From Actinacidiphila sp. DG2A-62 (lineage in GTDB: Bacteria; Actinomycetota; Actinomycetes; Streptomycetales; Streptomycetaceae): a DNA stretch of 64,000 nt. Both the position numbers and the translations under genes were made by a program. The notes beneath the pieces are model-generated. The model was not told the DNA's origin, did not search any database, and saw nothing but the letters and a program-made list of their open reading frames with translations. Positions 41,641-50,657 of the stretch are shown piece by piece. Each line of letters begins with the position of its first letter. Position 1 is the first letter of the stretch. The stretch spans positions 2,086,001-2,150,000 of the forward strand of contig NZ_JAYMGI010000002.1 of assembly GCF_035825295.1 (NCBI RefSeq). The letters are read 5' to 3'.

Positions 41641-43005
41641 TTGCTCCAGACCTCGCCCCCACCCCCGCGCTCGACGACCGCGGTGCTGGCCACCGCCGTC
41701 TGCCGACTGCGCTTCGAGGATCTTCCGCCGCGGGTGGTCGCCCTCGCCCGGCACTGTCTGCTCGATGTGCTGGGCGCCATGCTCGCCGGGGCCCGCGAGC
41801 CGGCGGCGCGCATCCTGGCGGACTTCACCGCCTCCGAGATCCAGGGCGGCCCGTGCACCCTGGTCGGCATGCCGGGCACGGCCGCCGCGTCGTCCGCCGC
41901 ACTGGTCAACGGCGCGGCCGGCCACGCCCTCGACTTCGACGACGTGATCAGCACCGTGGGCCATCCCTCGGTCGCCGTGGCTCCGGCCGCGCTCGCCGTG
42001 GCGGAGCGGACGGGCGCTTCCGGGCGCGCGCTGCTGACGGCGTTCGTGGCCGGAGTGGAGGCCGAAGCGAGAGTCGCCGAGGCGGTCGGCCCGGCGCACT
42101 ACGCCCGGGGCTTCCACTCCACCGCCACCTTCGGCTCCTTCGGCGCGGCCGCCGCGGTCGCGCACCTCCTGGGCCTCGACGCCGCGCGCACCACCACGGC
42201 GCTGGCGATCGCCGGGACCCAGGCCGCCGGGCTGAAGGCGGTCTTCGGCACCATGAGCAAACCCCTGCACGCGGGTCGGGCGGCGGCGAACGGAGTCGTC
42301 GCCGGTGAGTTGGCCATGCGGGGTTTCACCAGCGCGGACGACATCCTCGGGCACCCGCAGGGCTTCGCCGCGGCGGAGTCCGACGTCTTCGACCCCCGGG
42401 CGCTGTCCCCGCAGTTCGGCGATCCCTGGCGGCTGGAGGAGGTGCGGTTCAAGACCCATGCCTCCTGCTTCCTCACCCACGCTTCCATCAACGCCCTGAT
42501 CGCCCTGCGCGAGCACGACGGATTCGGGCTCGGCGATGTGGAGCGCATCGCGATCGCGGTCCCGCCGGGCCATCTGGACGTGTGCGGCATCGCCGAACCG
42601 CGCACCGGGCTGGAAGCCAAGTTCAGCCTGACCGGCACGGCCGCGCTCGCGCTGATCCACCGGCGTGCCACTCCCGACCTGTTCACCGACGCCGCGACCG
42701 CCGATCCGGCCGCCCTGGCGCTGCGCGAGCGGACCGCCGTCGTTCCCGACCCGTCGCTGTCCGGTCCCGTCGCCGCCGTGCGCGTCGCGCTGCGCGACGG
42801 ACGCGAGCTGCGCTCCGTGTGGGACATGCGAGCGCCCGCCTGGAGCGAGGACCCCGCCGAACGGGACCGCGCCCTGACGGCGAAGTTCACGGGACTGGCC
42901 GAACCGGTGATCGGCCCCGAGCGCGCCGCCCTGGCGGCGGACGCCGTCGCCGGACTGGCCGGACTGGACGACGTGCGCGTGCTGTGCCGACAGCTGCGCG
43001 CCTGA
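41641..43005 (+). CDS. MmgE/PrpD-family dehydratase/decarboxylase-fold protein
   Basis: 454 residues. NGAAGHALDFDDV with HPSVAVAPAALAVAE, AVGPAHYARGFHSTATFG and FKTHASCFLTHASI are the MmgE/PrpD landmarks. Family members include 2-methylcitrate dehydratase and cis-aconitate decarboxylase, all acting on tricarboxylic or branched dicarboxylic acids. TTG 41641 has AGAGGTG 6 bases upstream; GTG 41632 is closer to that site than normal. It is the first gene of the operon with two MaoC hydratases, a CoA transferase and a CitE-type lyase. Confidence 0.85.
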   Translation: MLQTSPPPPRSTTAVLATAVCRLRFEDLPPRVVALARHCLLDVLGAMLAGAREPAARILADFTASEIQGGPCTLVGMPGTAAASSAALVNGAAGHALDFDDVISTVGHPSVAVAPAALAVAERTGASGRALLTAFVAGVEAEARVAEAVGPAHYARGFHSTATFGSFGAAAAVAHLLGLDAARTTTALAIAGTQAAGLKAVFGTMSKPLHAGRAAANGVVAGELAMRGFTSADDILGHPQGFAAAESDVFDPRALSPQFGDPWRLEEVRFKTHASCFLTHASINALIALREHDGFGLGDVERIAIAVPPGHLDVCGIAEPRTGLEAKFSLTGTAALALIHRRATPDLFTDAATADPAALALRERTAVVPDPSLSGPVAAVRVALRDGRELRSVWDMRAPAWSEDPAERDRALTAKFTGLAEPVIGPERAALAADAVAGLAGLDDVRVLCRQLRA

Positions 43006-43020
43006 CCCGGAGGTTTTCTC

Positions 43021-43524
43021 ATGTCACACGAACTCGCGGCGATCAGGAAGCTCGCCCGCCTGCTGGACAAGGGCCGGTGCTTCGAGGACTTCGAGGTGGA
43101 CCAGGTCTTCGAACACCACTGGGGCCGCACCCTGACCGAGGCCGACTCCGTCCTGTTCACCACGTTGACGCTGAGCTACAACCCCGTCTACTTCAACGCC
43201 GAGACCGCCCGGGAGCACGGGCACAAGCAGCTGGTGGTGCACCCGAACCTGCTCTTCCTCGCCGTGTTCGGGCTCAGTGTGGAGGATCTCAGCGAGAACG
43301 GCGGCCCCTTCCTCGGCGTCGAGCAACTCACCTTCCACCGGCCGGTCCTGGTGGGCGAGACGGTCCGCGGGCGCAGCCGGGTCCGCACCGTCCGGCGCTC
43401 CGACAGCCACCCGGGCATGGGCATCGTCGGCTGGCACACCGAGGGCCTGGTCGGCGACGAGGTCGTGGTGGATTTCGTCCGGACCAATTTCGTGCGCACC
43501 GCCGACGCGCCCAGCGTCCTGTGA
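43021..43524 (+). CDS. MaoC-family hydratase, first copy
   Basis: 167 residues of hot-dog fold. GRTLTEADSVLFTTLTLSYN carries the hydratase motif start, PVYFNAETAREHG the conserved N/H stretch and VHPNLLF the helix. The R-hydratase Asp/His pair of MaoC appears altered (EADSVLF, HGHKQLV). Enzymes like this hydrate mesaconyl-CoA or itaconyl-CoA. GGAGG precedes the ATG, 15 bases after the MmgE gene. Confidence 0.85.
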   Translation: MSHELAAIRKLARLLDKGRCFEDFEVDQVFEHHWGRTLTEADSVLFTTLTLSYNPVYFNAETAREHGHKQLVVHPNLLFLAVFGLSVEDLSENGGPFLGVEQLTFHRPVLVGETVRGRSRVRTVRRSDSHPGMGIVGWHTEGLVGDEVVVDFVRTNFVRTADAPSVL

Positions 43525-43540
43525 GCGAGGAGACATCGAC

Positions 43541-43984
43541 ATGTACTTCGAGGACTTCACCGTCGGCGACGTCTACCGGCACGCCCGCGGCAAGACCGTC
43601 ACCGAGATGGACGGCGTCCTGATCACCAACCTGGTCATGAACACCGCCCAGGCCCACTTCAACGCCCACTCCCGTGAGGGCAGCGCCTTCCCGCACGTCC
43701 TGGTCTTCGGCGGGGTCACCATATCCATGGTGATCGGCTTGGCGACCCAGGACACCGGCGAGCACGCGCTCGCCGAGCTCGGCCTGGACAAGATCCGGCT
43801 CCGCGCCCCCGTCACCCACGGGCACACCCTCTACGCCTACACCGAGGTCCTGGACAAGCAGGACGCCGACCGGCCCGACGCCGGTGTGGTCCGCTTCAAG
43901 CACTGGGGCGTCAACCAGGACGACGTGCTGGTCTTCGAAGGCGAGCGCACCACGCTCGTCCAGCGGGCGGGGGCACGGCGATGA
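43541..43984 (+). CDS. MaoC-family hydratase, second copy
   Basis: 147 residues. DFTVGDVYRHARGKTVTEMD, TNLVMNTAQAHFNAHS and HVLVFGGVTISMVIGL follow the hot-dog hydratase pattern. It pairs with the preceding gene; two MaoC-like chains often form a heterodimer. The downstream CoA-transferase gene overlaps its stop by ATGA. Confidence 0.85.
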   Translation: MYFEDFTVGDVYRHARGKTVTEMDGVLITNLVMNTAQAHFNAHSREGSAFPHVLVFGGVTISMVIGLATQDTGEHALAELGLDKIRLRAPVTHGHTLYAYTEVLDKQDADRPDAGVVRFKHWGVNQDDVLVFEGERTTLVQRAGARR

Positions 43985-45159
43985 CCGGCCCACTCGACGG
44001 AATCGTGGTGGTCGACCTGACCCGCGCCCTGTCCGGTCCCTACGCGACCATGCTCCTCGCCGACCTCGGCGCCGACGTCATCAAGGTCGAGTCCCCGGCC
44101 GGCGACTCCTCCCGAAGCACCGGTCCCTTCCCCCGCGACGACGAGACCCGCCACTACGGCGGCTACTTCCAGAGCGTCAACCGCAACAAGCGCAGCGTCG
44201 TGGTGGATCTGCGCGCGCCGGAGGGCGCCGCGGCGGTGCGGCGCCTGGCCGCCGGCGCCGACGTGCTGGTGGAGAACTTCCGCGCCGGGATCATGGACCG
44301 GATGGGCCTGTCCTACGAGTCCCTGCGGCGCGACAACCCCCGCCTGGTCTACGGCGCGTTGCGCGGGTTCGGCGATCCCCGCACCGGAGCCGGCCCCCAT
44401 GCGGACCGGCCGGCCTTCGACGTCGTCGCCCAGGCCATGGGGGGCCTGATGGGCATCACCGGCCCCGCGGACCAGCCCACCAAAGTCGGCCCCGGCATCG
44501 GCGACATCTTCCCGGCGGCGCTGCTGGCGGTAGGCGTGCTGGCCGCCCTGACCGGCCGCGCGCGCACCGGACGCGGCCGGTTCGTGGACGTCGCGATGTA
44601 CGACGCCATCGTCTCCCTGTGCGAGCGGACCGTCTACCAGCACTCGTACACCGGCGCCGTTCCCACCGGCGAAGGCAACGACCACCCGCTGCTGTGCCCC
44701 TTCGGCCTCTACCGCACCGCGGACGGCTGGGTGACCATCGCCGCCCCCCGCGACCACCAGTGGCAGACGCTGTGCACCGCCCTCGATCGGCCCGACCTCG
44801 CGAAGGACCCGCTCTACGCCACCAACAACGCGCGGGTCGCCGTGCGCGACAAGGTCCGCTCCGTCATCGAGGAGTGGACCACGCGGCACACCTCCGCCCA
44901 GGTGGTGGCGGCCGTCGCCGCGGACGTGCCCTGCGGTCCGGTGAACACCGCGGCAGACCTGTACGCCGATCCGCATCTTCGGGTCCGGGAGATGCTCGTC
45001 GACCTCGAGCACCCCGGCAGTGCGCAGACCGTCACCGTGGCCGGACAGCCCATCAAGTTCGCCGGCTCCGGGACCGTCGTCCATCGCCGCGCTCCGCTGC
45101 TGGGCGAGCACACCGCCGAGATTCTCGGCCCCGGCGCCCCGGCGGGCCGCGACCGCTGA
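43981..45159 (+). CDS. CaiB/BaiF-type family III CoA transferase
   Basis: 392 residues. LDGIVVVDLTRALSGPYATM and LADLGADVIKVE are the N-terminal signature, NRNKRSVVVDLR follows, and the catalytic aspartate lies in RPAFDVVAQAMGG. Such enzymes move CoA between carboxylic acids, for example mesaconyl, itaconyl or succinyl groups. In this operon it would activate the acid or shift CoA between its carboxyls. It is translationally coupled to the second MaoC gene. Confidence 0.9.
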   Translation: MTGPLDGIVVVDLTRALSGPYATMLLADLGADVIKVESPAGDSSRSTGPFPRDDETRHYGGYFQSVNRNKRSVVVDLRAPEGAAAVRRLAAGADVLVENFRAGIMDRMGLSYESLRRDNPRLVYGALRGFGDPRTGAGPHADRPAFDVVAQAMGGLMGITGPADQPTKVGPGIGDIFPAALLAVGVLAALTGRARTGRGRFVDVAMYDAIVSLCERTVYQHSYTGAVPTGEGNDHPLLCPFGLYRTADGWVTIAAPRDHQWQTLCTALDRPDLAKDPLYATNNARVAVRDKVRSVIEEWTTRHTSAQVVAAVAADVPCGPVNTAADLYADPHLRVREMLVDLEHPGSAQTVTVAGQPIKFAGSGTVVHRRAPLLGEHTAEILGPGAPAGRDR

Positions 45160-45209
45160 CCGTCCGCCGCCCCCGTTTCCTTCTCCCGTCGTTCATCGGA
45201 AGGCTTGCC

Positions 45210-46109
45210 ATGCGCATGCGCCGCAGCGAACTGTCCACCCCCGGCAGCAACGAGAAGATGCTCGCCAAGGCCGCCGGCAGCGACGCCGACCTGGTCTTCT
45301 GCGACCTCGAAGACTCCGTCGCGCCCGCCGAGAAGCCGGCCGCGCGAGGGAAGATCGCGCACGCCCTGATCAACCACGACTGGCGGCCGGCCACCAGGGC
45401 CGTGCGGATCAACGACCTGGAGACCCCCTACGCCTACCGTGACATCCTCGACGTCGTCACCGGCGCTCGCGAGGCCCTGGACATCGTCATCGTGCCCAAG
45501 GTGAAGTCCGCGCGGGACGTGTGGTGGGTGGACCGCCTGCTCACGCAGATCGAGACGGACCTCGGCCTGACCAAGCGGATCGGCATCGAGGTCCTCATCG
45601 AGGAGGTCGAGGCGATGATCGCCGCGGAGGAGATCGCCCATGCCTCGCCCCGCCTGGAGGCGCTGATCTTCGGCCCCGGGGACTATTCCGCCTCCCAGGG
45701 CGTCCGGGTCGCGGCGATCGGCGCCGCCGACGGCGGCTACCCCGGCGACCTCTGGCACTACGCCCGCAACAAGATCGCCATCGCGGCCCGCTCCGCCCGG
45801 ATCGCGGCCGTCGACGGTCCCTTCGCCGACTTCGGCGATCCCGACGGCTACCGGCAGCAGGCCCGCCTCGCCCACACCCTCGGGTTCTCCGGCAAGTGGG
45901 CCATCCATCCCAGCCAGATCGCCCCGGCCAACGAGGAGTTCCGCCCCACCGACGAGGAGATCGCCCAGGCCCGCAAGCTGGTCGCCGCTTTCGACGAGGC
46001 GCAGGCGCGTGGACTGGGCGCGGTCGCCGTGGACGGAACCATGGTCGACATCGCCTCCGTGCGCCTGCTGCGCAACACTCTCGACGAGGCCGAGGCTCTC
46101 GGCCTGTGA
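45210..46109 (+). CDS. CitE/HpcH-type CoA-ester lyase
   Basis: 299 residues. RRSELSTPGSNEKML and DLVFCDLEDSVAP open the barrel; GIEVLIEEVEAM, LIFGPGDYSASQG and GKWAIHPSQI are the metal-binding and CoA-contact blocks of malyl-, methylmalyl- and citramalyl-CoA lyases. It would cleave the hydrated CoA ester to acetyl- or propionyl-CoA plus a 2-oxoacid. It is the last gene of the operon, 50 bases after the CoA transferase. Confidence 0.88.
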   Translation: MRMRRSELSTPGSNEKMLAKAAGSDADLVFCDLEDSVAPAEKPAARGKIAHALINHDWRPATRAVRINDLETPYAYRDILDVVTGAREALDIVIVPKVKSARDVWWVDRLLTQIETDLGLTKRIGIEVLIEEVEAMIAAEEIAHASPRLEALIFGPGDYSASQGVRVAAIGAADGGYPGDLWHYARNKIAIAARSARIAAVDGPFADFGDPDGYRQQARLAHTLGFSGKWAIHPSQIAPANEEFRPTDEEIAQARKLVAAFDEAQARGLGAVAVDGTMVDIASVRLLRNTLDEAEALGL

Positions 46110-46125
46110 GCACCCTGTGAGCACC
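46104..46125. repeat. 11-base tandem duplication over a stop codon
   Basis: CTGTGAGCACC is repeated at 46104-46114 and 46115-46125, followed by a partial third unit. The first copy contains the lyase stop codon. Confidence 0.8.
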
Positions 46126-46162
46126 CTGCGAGGCCACTGCGACGCCCCTGCGAGCATCGGCC

Positions 46163-46575
46163 TCAGTCGTGCGGTACGGGCAGCAGCAGGTAGGAGGGGG
46201 GCTTCGGGCCGTCGTGGCCGGCGCCGGGCCCGACGTGGTCGTGGGCCTGGACGTCGGGCGCGAGCGGGCAGCCGGCGGGCAGTTGAACACGATCTCGGCG
46301 TCGTCCGGGGCGAAAGCGCGCAGCACCAGGAACAGGTCGCTGTCGACGGTCGAGGACGCGACGGGGAGCTTCGCGGCCACCGAACCCGTGGGTCCTCCCC
46401 CGCAGATGCAGGAACGGCCTGCCTTTGCCGTACGGGCCGCAGGCGAGGAGGACGGTCCCGCGTGAGTCCCGGGTGACCGATGCGAACGAAACTGAGCGGT
46501 GACGCCGTCGCTGAAGGGGAACGCGCCGCCCTCGCTCGAAGCGTCGCAGGGCGCTGCGATCGCGGGCTCTGCCAT
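46163..46575 (-). pseudogene. Decayed CocE/NonD-type acyl hydrolase
   Basis: On the minus strand, ATG 46575 begins MAEPAIAAPCDASSEGGAFP; another frame gives GTVLLACGPYGKGRPFLHL, like the N-terminal strand of CocE-type S15 hydrolases. The first frame resumes as SSTVDSDLFLVLRAFAPDD (the C-terminal jelly-roll), and a final frame change gives PPSYLLLPVPHD and the stop. Pieces from both ends of a 500- to 600-residue protein remain within 413 bases, with the catalytic middle gone. It occupies most of the gap 46110-46698. Confidence 0.5.
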
Positions 46576-46698
46576 TGACCGGGAGAATTCGTGGGGCGAC
46601 CGCCCGCCTGGGGCACCATCACGGCGAGGCCGCGAGTCGGCCCGCCGTGCGTCCGCCGCACCGGGCGCACGGGGCATCGAAGGAAGGGCGTGGTCAGC

Positions 46699-47664
46699 GT
46701 GACCGAAGCGGACGACGACTACGAGCGCCTGCGCGCGGAACGGCTCTCCCGCATCCCGGACCGGGAACGCACGGCGATCGAGCGGTGGCCCGATCTCGCG
46801 GAGATCGGCGTCTCGGGAGTGCGCGCCCTGATCTCCGGCAGCCCCCGGCGACCGGCGCATCCGGGCGTCGCCGTCCGGGACGTGGAGGTCGAGGGACCGG
46901 GCGGTCCGGTTCCGGTGCGGATCCACACCCCACCGCACGAGGACGGCGAACGCCTGCCGGTGGTCGTGCACACGCACGGCGGCGGATTCGTCGCCGGCGG
47001 CGGCCTCGACATGTGGGACGCCTCGAACTCGGCCCTGGCCGCGGCCGTGCCCGCGGTGGTGGTGCACCCCGACTTCCGGCTGCCGCCGGAGCACCCCTTC
47101 CCCGCGGGCCTGGAGGACAACTGGGCGGTGCTCAACTGGGTTGCCGGCGGTGGTGACCGCGACGCGTGGGACACGAGCCGCATCGCCATCGGCGGCGGCT
47201 GCTCGGGCGCCAACATGGCCGCGGCGCTCGCGCTGATGGCCAGGGACGCCGGCGGCCCCGACATCGCGCTGCAGTGGCTCCAGGCGTGGCCGGCGGACCT
47301 GCGCAACGACACGCGCTCGCAGGCGGAGTACGCCCGGGGGTACGGCCTGCGGAAGTCGGACAACGACTTCGTCACCGCGCAGTACCTCGACCGTCCGGAG
47401 ACCCGGTGGGACTGGCGTGCCTCCCCGCTGCTCGCGGAGTCGGTCCGCGGTGTCGCCCCGGCGTTGATCTGGGTCGGCGAGTGGGACATCCTGCGCGACG
47501 AGGACGTCCGGTACGCCGACAGACTGCGTGACGCGGGCGTACCGGTCGAACTCCACGTCGACCCGGAGCAGGGCCATGTCGTCGCCGACCCGGGGCCGGC
47601 GACCGCCCGGCTGGTGGCCTGCCTGCAACGCGCGTTCGGGCTGCCTGCGAAGGAGGACCACTGA
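46699..47664 (+). CDS. HSL-fold alpha/beta hydrolase with cysteine in the nucleophile position
   Basis: 321 residues. The oxyanion motif HGGGF is at 93-97. The elbow, GDSAGG in ordinary relatives, reads GGGCSGAN (165-172), placing Cys168 where serine belongs and losing the preceding aspartate. Asp263 (GEWDILRDE) and His293 (EQGHVV) remain. Cysteine nucleophiles are known in dienelactone hydrolase, so activity is possible but changed. GTG 46699 has GGAAGGG 9 bases upstream; GTG 46690 is possible. It resembles the Tat-exported protein at 51709 over its C-terminal half. Convergent with the cyclase gene. Confidence 0.85.
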   Translation: MTEADDDYERLRAERLSRIPDRERTAIERWPDLAEIGVSGVRALISGSPRRPAHPGVAVRDVEVEGPGGPVPVRIHTPPHEDGERLPVVVHTHGGGFVAGGGLDMWDASNSALAAAVPAVVVHPDFRLPPEHPFPAGLEDNWAVLNWVAGGGDRDAWDTSRIAIGGGCSGANMAAALALMARDAGGPDIALQWLQAWPADLRNDTRSQAEYARGYGLRKSDNDFVTAQYLDRPETRWDWRASPLLAESVRGVAPALIWVGEWDILRDEDVRYADRLRDAGVPVELHVDPEQGHVVADPGPATARLVACLQRAFGLPAKEDH

Positions 47665-47680
47665 GCGGCCCGCCGCGCGT

Positions 47681-48577
47681 CTAGAAGATCGCCAGCGGAT
47701 TGGCCGGGAGCCCGGTGGCGCCGCGTACCGGAAGCGGGCCGAGCGCGAACAGGAAGCTGTACCGCTCGATCTCGGCGCACACCTGCGCGAGTTCGGCCAC
47801 GTCGACGCAGTCGATCAGTGGCATTCCCAGCCGGGCGAGTGCCGTGTTGTGCAACGCGGGTGCCGGTGCCGACGGTTCGGGGAGCTTGTCGCCGATGTCA
47901 CCGGCGTACAGGCACACTTCCCGCTCCGCCAGCCACGCGACGGCGCTCGGCGAGGTGGTCGGCAGGGGGCCGAAGGGATCGTCCGCGGCGACCCATCCCC
48001 CGCGTACGACGAGCGCGTCGCCGGACTCGACGCGCACGTTCTGGCGCCGCTCGGCCGCCGCCAGGTCGTCCGCGGTCACCACGTGGTTCTCGGCGAGCCG
48101 TCCTCCCGGCGCCAGGTCGAGAAGCACACCCCGGGTGACGATCCCGCCGACGAACGCCGACGACGAACTCCGGCTGACCGTCGCCCCGGCGGTGGCGTCC
48201 GCGACCGACACGCCGGGGTAGACGGTGTCGTCGACCGGTATGTGCGCCAGGGCGTCGATGTGGGTCGACCGCGCGTGGTGGACGTTGATCAGCAGGACGT
48301 CGGTCAGGGCGGGCGTGGGCGAACCGGTGAACGTCAGTGCCTGCAGGACCGCGGACGGCATGCCCTGCTCGGCGAACGCGACGGGTGCGGCCATGGGCAC
48401 CGGCGTGATCGGATGGGCCAGGGAGACGACCCGGCCCGTCCTGGCTTCGGCCGCGCCGCGGGCGCGTGCCGCGGGCGTGATGAAGTTCAGGGTGCCCCGG
48501 TCGTCGTCGGCGCCCCAGCGGCCCCGGTTGGTCGGCGGTTGGTCTCCGTGCGGCCTGGTGACGTCGTCCGTGTCCAT
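47681..48577 (-). CDS. Cyclase-family metal-dependent hydrolase (kynurenine-formamidase-like)
   Basis: 298 residues. NRGRWGADDDRGTLNFITP is the N-terminal signature of this family in actinobacteria, VVSLAHPITP follows, and HARSTHIDALAHI is a variant of the HxGTHxDxPxH metal site with His, His and Asp kept. Relatives hydrolyse amides or lactone-like rings. It is part of a leftward set with an alpha/beta hydrolase and an F420-dependent oxidoreductase, suggesting ring opening of a cyclic substrate. Confidence 0.85.
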   Translation of the reverse strand: MDTDDVTRPHGDQPPTNRGRWGADDDRGTLNFITPAARARGAAEARTGRVVSLAHPITPVPMAAPVAFAEQGMPSAVLQALTFTGSPTPALTDVLLINVHHARSTHIDALAHIPVDDTVYPGVSVADATAGATVSRSSSSAFVGGIVTRGVLLDLAPGGRLAENHVVTADDLAAAERRQNVRVESGDALVVRGGWVAADDPFGPLPTTSPSAVAWLAEREVCLYAGDIGDKLPEPSAPAPALHNTALARLGMPLIDCVDVAELAQVCAEIERYSFLFALGPLPVRGATGLPANPLAIF

Positions 48578-48667
48578 CGTCGGTTCCTCGCAGGGTTGTT
48601 GTCTGTGGTCGGTCGGTCGAAGGCGGCCGGCTCCGTGCGCGTTCGCGCCGGCTCCGTCTGCCGGGTG

Positions 48668-49633
48668 TCAGCTCGTGGTCAGGAGCCGCCGGACCCAGGC
48701 GGCTCGGGTCGCCGACGCGGTCCGGGACAGCGCGGCCTGTGGCGCCATGCCGTCGGATCCGTGGAAACCGCCCGGCCAGACGTGCAGTTCGCACTGGACC
48801 CCGGCCTGGAGCAGCCGGGCGGCGTAGTCGATCGCCTCGTCGCGGAAGGTCTCGACGGAGCCGACGTCGACGAACGCGCTGGGCAGGCCCGCCAGGTCGG
48901 TCGCCCGGGCCGGGGCGGCGTAGACGCTCACCTGGTCACCGCCCCTGCGGTCGCCGAGCAGCGCGTTCCACCCGGTCGCGTTGCTGGTGGCGTCCCAGAT
49001 TCCCTCGCCCCGGAGTTCCCGGCTGCTGGGAGTGAGGAAGCGGTCGTCGAGCATCGGGCACATGAGCACCTGGCCCAGCAGCCGGGGGCCGCCGCGGTCG
49101 CGTGCCAGGAGGGCTGTGCCGGCCGCGAGCCCGCCGCCGGCGCTCGCCCCGGCGACGACGATGCGCTCCGGGTCGCCGCCGATCTCGGCGGCATGCTCGT
49201 GCGTCCACAGGAGTCCCGCGTAGCAGTCCTCGACCGGGGCCGGGTCGGGGTGTTCCGGCGCCAGGCGGTAGTCCACCGACACCACCACCGCCCCGGTCTC
49301 GACGGCCCAGTCCAGCACACCCGTCACCCCGGTGCGGTGGTCGCCGATGATCATGCCGCCGCCGTGCATGTAGTAGAAGACGGGCGCGCCCGGCGCCGTG
49401 CCCACCGGCGTGAGGACGAGCAGCGCGATCTCGGGGGCACCGGGCGGGCCGGGCACGGACAGGTTCCGCACCTGGACGGTTCCGTCGCGCGTGAGGGCCT
49501 CGTCCGGGACCGCGAACATGGGGTTGGCCCGCAGGCCCTCGATGTCGTCGGCGGTGACGGTCGGCGACACGTACTGGTGGACGACCGCCAGCGCTGCGGC
49601 GAGTTCCGGGTCGAGCGGCGGGTGCGTGGGCAT
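48668..49633 (-). CDS. HSL-family alpha/beta hydrolase
   Basis: 321 residues. MHGGGMIIG is the oxyanion site, VAGASAGGGLAAGTALLARD the nucleophile elbow with serine present, SVETFRDE the acid region and GGFHGSD the histidine. It is related to the cysteine-bearing proteins to either side but keeps a normal serine. The gene is 16 bases from the upstream F420 oxidoreductase gene and probably co-transcribed with it. Confidence 0.88.
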   Translation of the reverse strand: MPTHPPLDPELAAALAVVHQYVSPTVTADDIEGLRANPMFAVPDEALTRDGTVQVRNLSVPGPPGAPEIALLVLTPVGTAPGAPVFYYMHGGGMIIGDHRTGVTGVLDWAVETGAVVVSVDYRLAPEHPDPAPVEDCYAGLLWTHEHAAEIGGDPERIVVAGASAGGGLAAGTALLARDRGGPRLLGQVLMCPMLDDRFLTPSSRELRGEGIWDATSNATGWNALLGDRRGGDQVSVYAAPARATDLAGLPSAFVDVGSVETFRDEAIDYAARLLQAGVQCELHVWPGGFHGSDGMAPQAALSRTASATRAAWVRRLLTTS

Positions 49634-49649
49634 CGGTGGTTCCTCGGTC

Positions 49650-50555
49650 TCAGGGGAAGGTGATCGTGTCGAAGAGCGGGATGATGACGGCGTCGGCGGC
49701 CCAGCGGGCGACCGCGGGCGGATAGGGCGCGTGGAGCCCGAGGACGATGTGGCTGAACCCGCCGTCGAGCGCCGCGCGGACGGTGTTGCGGGTGTCCTGG
49801 GGACGGTCGTAGGAGACGGGCAGGACGATGGACCGGGTGATCTCGGCCGGGTCGCGGCCGATCTCCTCGCACAGCCGGTCCAGGACGGCGCTGCGTTCGA
49901 TCGCCTTGTCGATGCTGCCGCCGGGCATGTTCCACCGGTCGGCGTGCTCGGCCGCCACGCGCAGTGTCGCGGTGGCCTGCCCGCCGACGAGGATCGGCGG
50001 GCGGGGCCGCTGGACGGGCTTGGGACTGCCGTACGCCCCCGTCAGGCGGTGGTGGTCGCCGTGGAAGTCGAACGGCGCGGTCTCGGTCCACAGTCGGCGG
50101 ATGATCGTGCACGCTTCGGCGAGGCTCTCCACCGCGTGGGCGCTGTCGTGGAACGGAAGGCCGTGAGCCGCGTACTCACGTCGCGCGTGCGGCACGTCGG
50201 GCCGCGAGCCGACACCGATCCCGAATTCGAGTCTGCCGCCGGAGACGACGTCGACGGTGGCGGCGATCTTGGCCAGCAGAGCCGGTGGGCGGAATCTGTT
50301 GCTGGTGACCATCACCCCGAGCCGCAGCCGCTCGGTGCGGGCGGCGAGGGCGGACAGCAGCGTCCAGCCCTCGAAGGTGGGACCGTTCGGGTCGCCGCCG
50401 AGCGGCATGAGGTGGTCGAACAGCCAGGCGTGTGCGATCTGCGGGATGCCGTCCGCCTCGCGCCAGACCCGGAGGACGTCGTCGTACCCGACCTGCGCGG
50501 GGGCGGTCATGATGCCGAAACTGGGCCCGCGGGCCGGGGCGCGGTGGCCGGTCAC
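49650..50555 (-). CDS. LLM-class F420-dependent oxidoreductase
   Basis: 301 residues of luciferase-like barrel. FGIMTAPAQVGYDDVLRVWR is the N-terminal strand, AWLFDHLMPLGGDP and TERLRLGVMVTSNRFRPPALLAK the flavin-phosphate and substrate side, and RPPILVGGQATATLRVAAEHAD the C-terminal conserved block. It uses deazaflavin F420 for hydride transfer. GTG 50555 is the first in-frame start before the barrel. It leads the leftward set and lies about 100 bases from the double GGAGC palindrome, which may be its operator. Confidence 0.87.
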   Translation of the reverse strand: MTGHRAPARGPSFGIMTAPAQVGYDDVLRVWREADGIPQIAHAWLFDHLMPLGGDPNGPTFEGWTLLSALAARTERLRLGVMVTSNRFRPPALLAKIAATVDVVSGGRLEFGIGVGSRPDVPHARREYAAHGLPFHDSAHAVESLAEACTIIRRLWTETAPFDFHGDHHRLTGAYGSPKPVQRPRPPILVGGQATATLRVAAEHADRWNMPGGSIDKAIERSAVLDRLCEEIGRDPAEITRSIVLPVSYDRPQDTRNTVRAALDGGFSHIVLGLHAPYPPAVARWAADAVIIPLFDTITFP

Positions 50556-50657
50556 AAATCGCCGCCGCCGGCAGGTGTGGTGCTGGTCATGGGATGGCGC
50601 CTTTCAGGGGACGTCGGGCGTCGGAAAGCGCGCGGCGTCTGAGAGGATGACAAATAT

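Noticed and set aside
43981..46109. Carnitine metabolism operon, suggested by the CaiB-type transferase
   Set aside because: No CaiA, CaiC or CaiD partners are present; the CitE-type lyase and MmgE/PrpD protein point to dicarboxylic acids.
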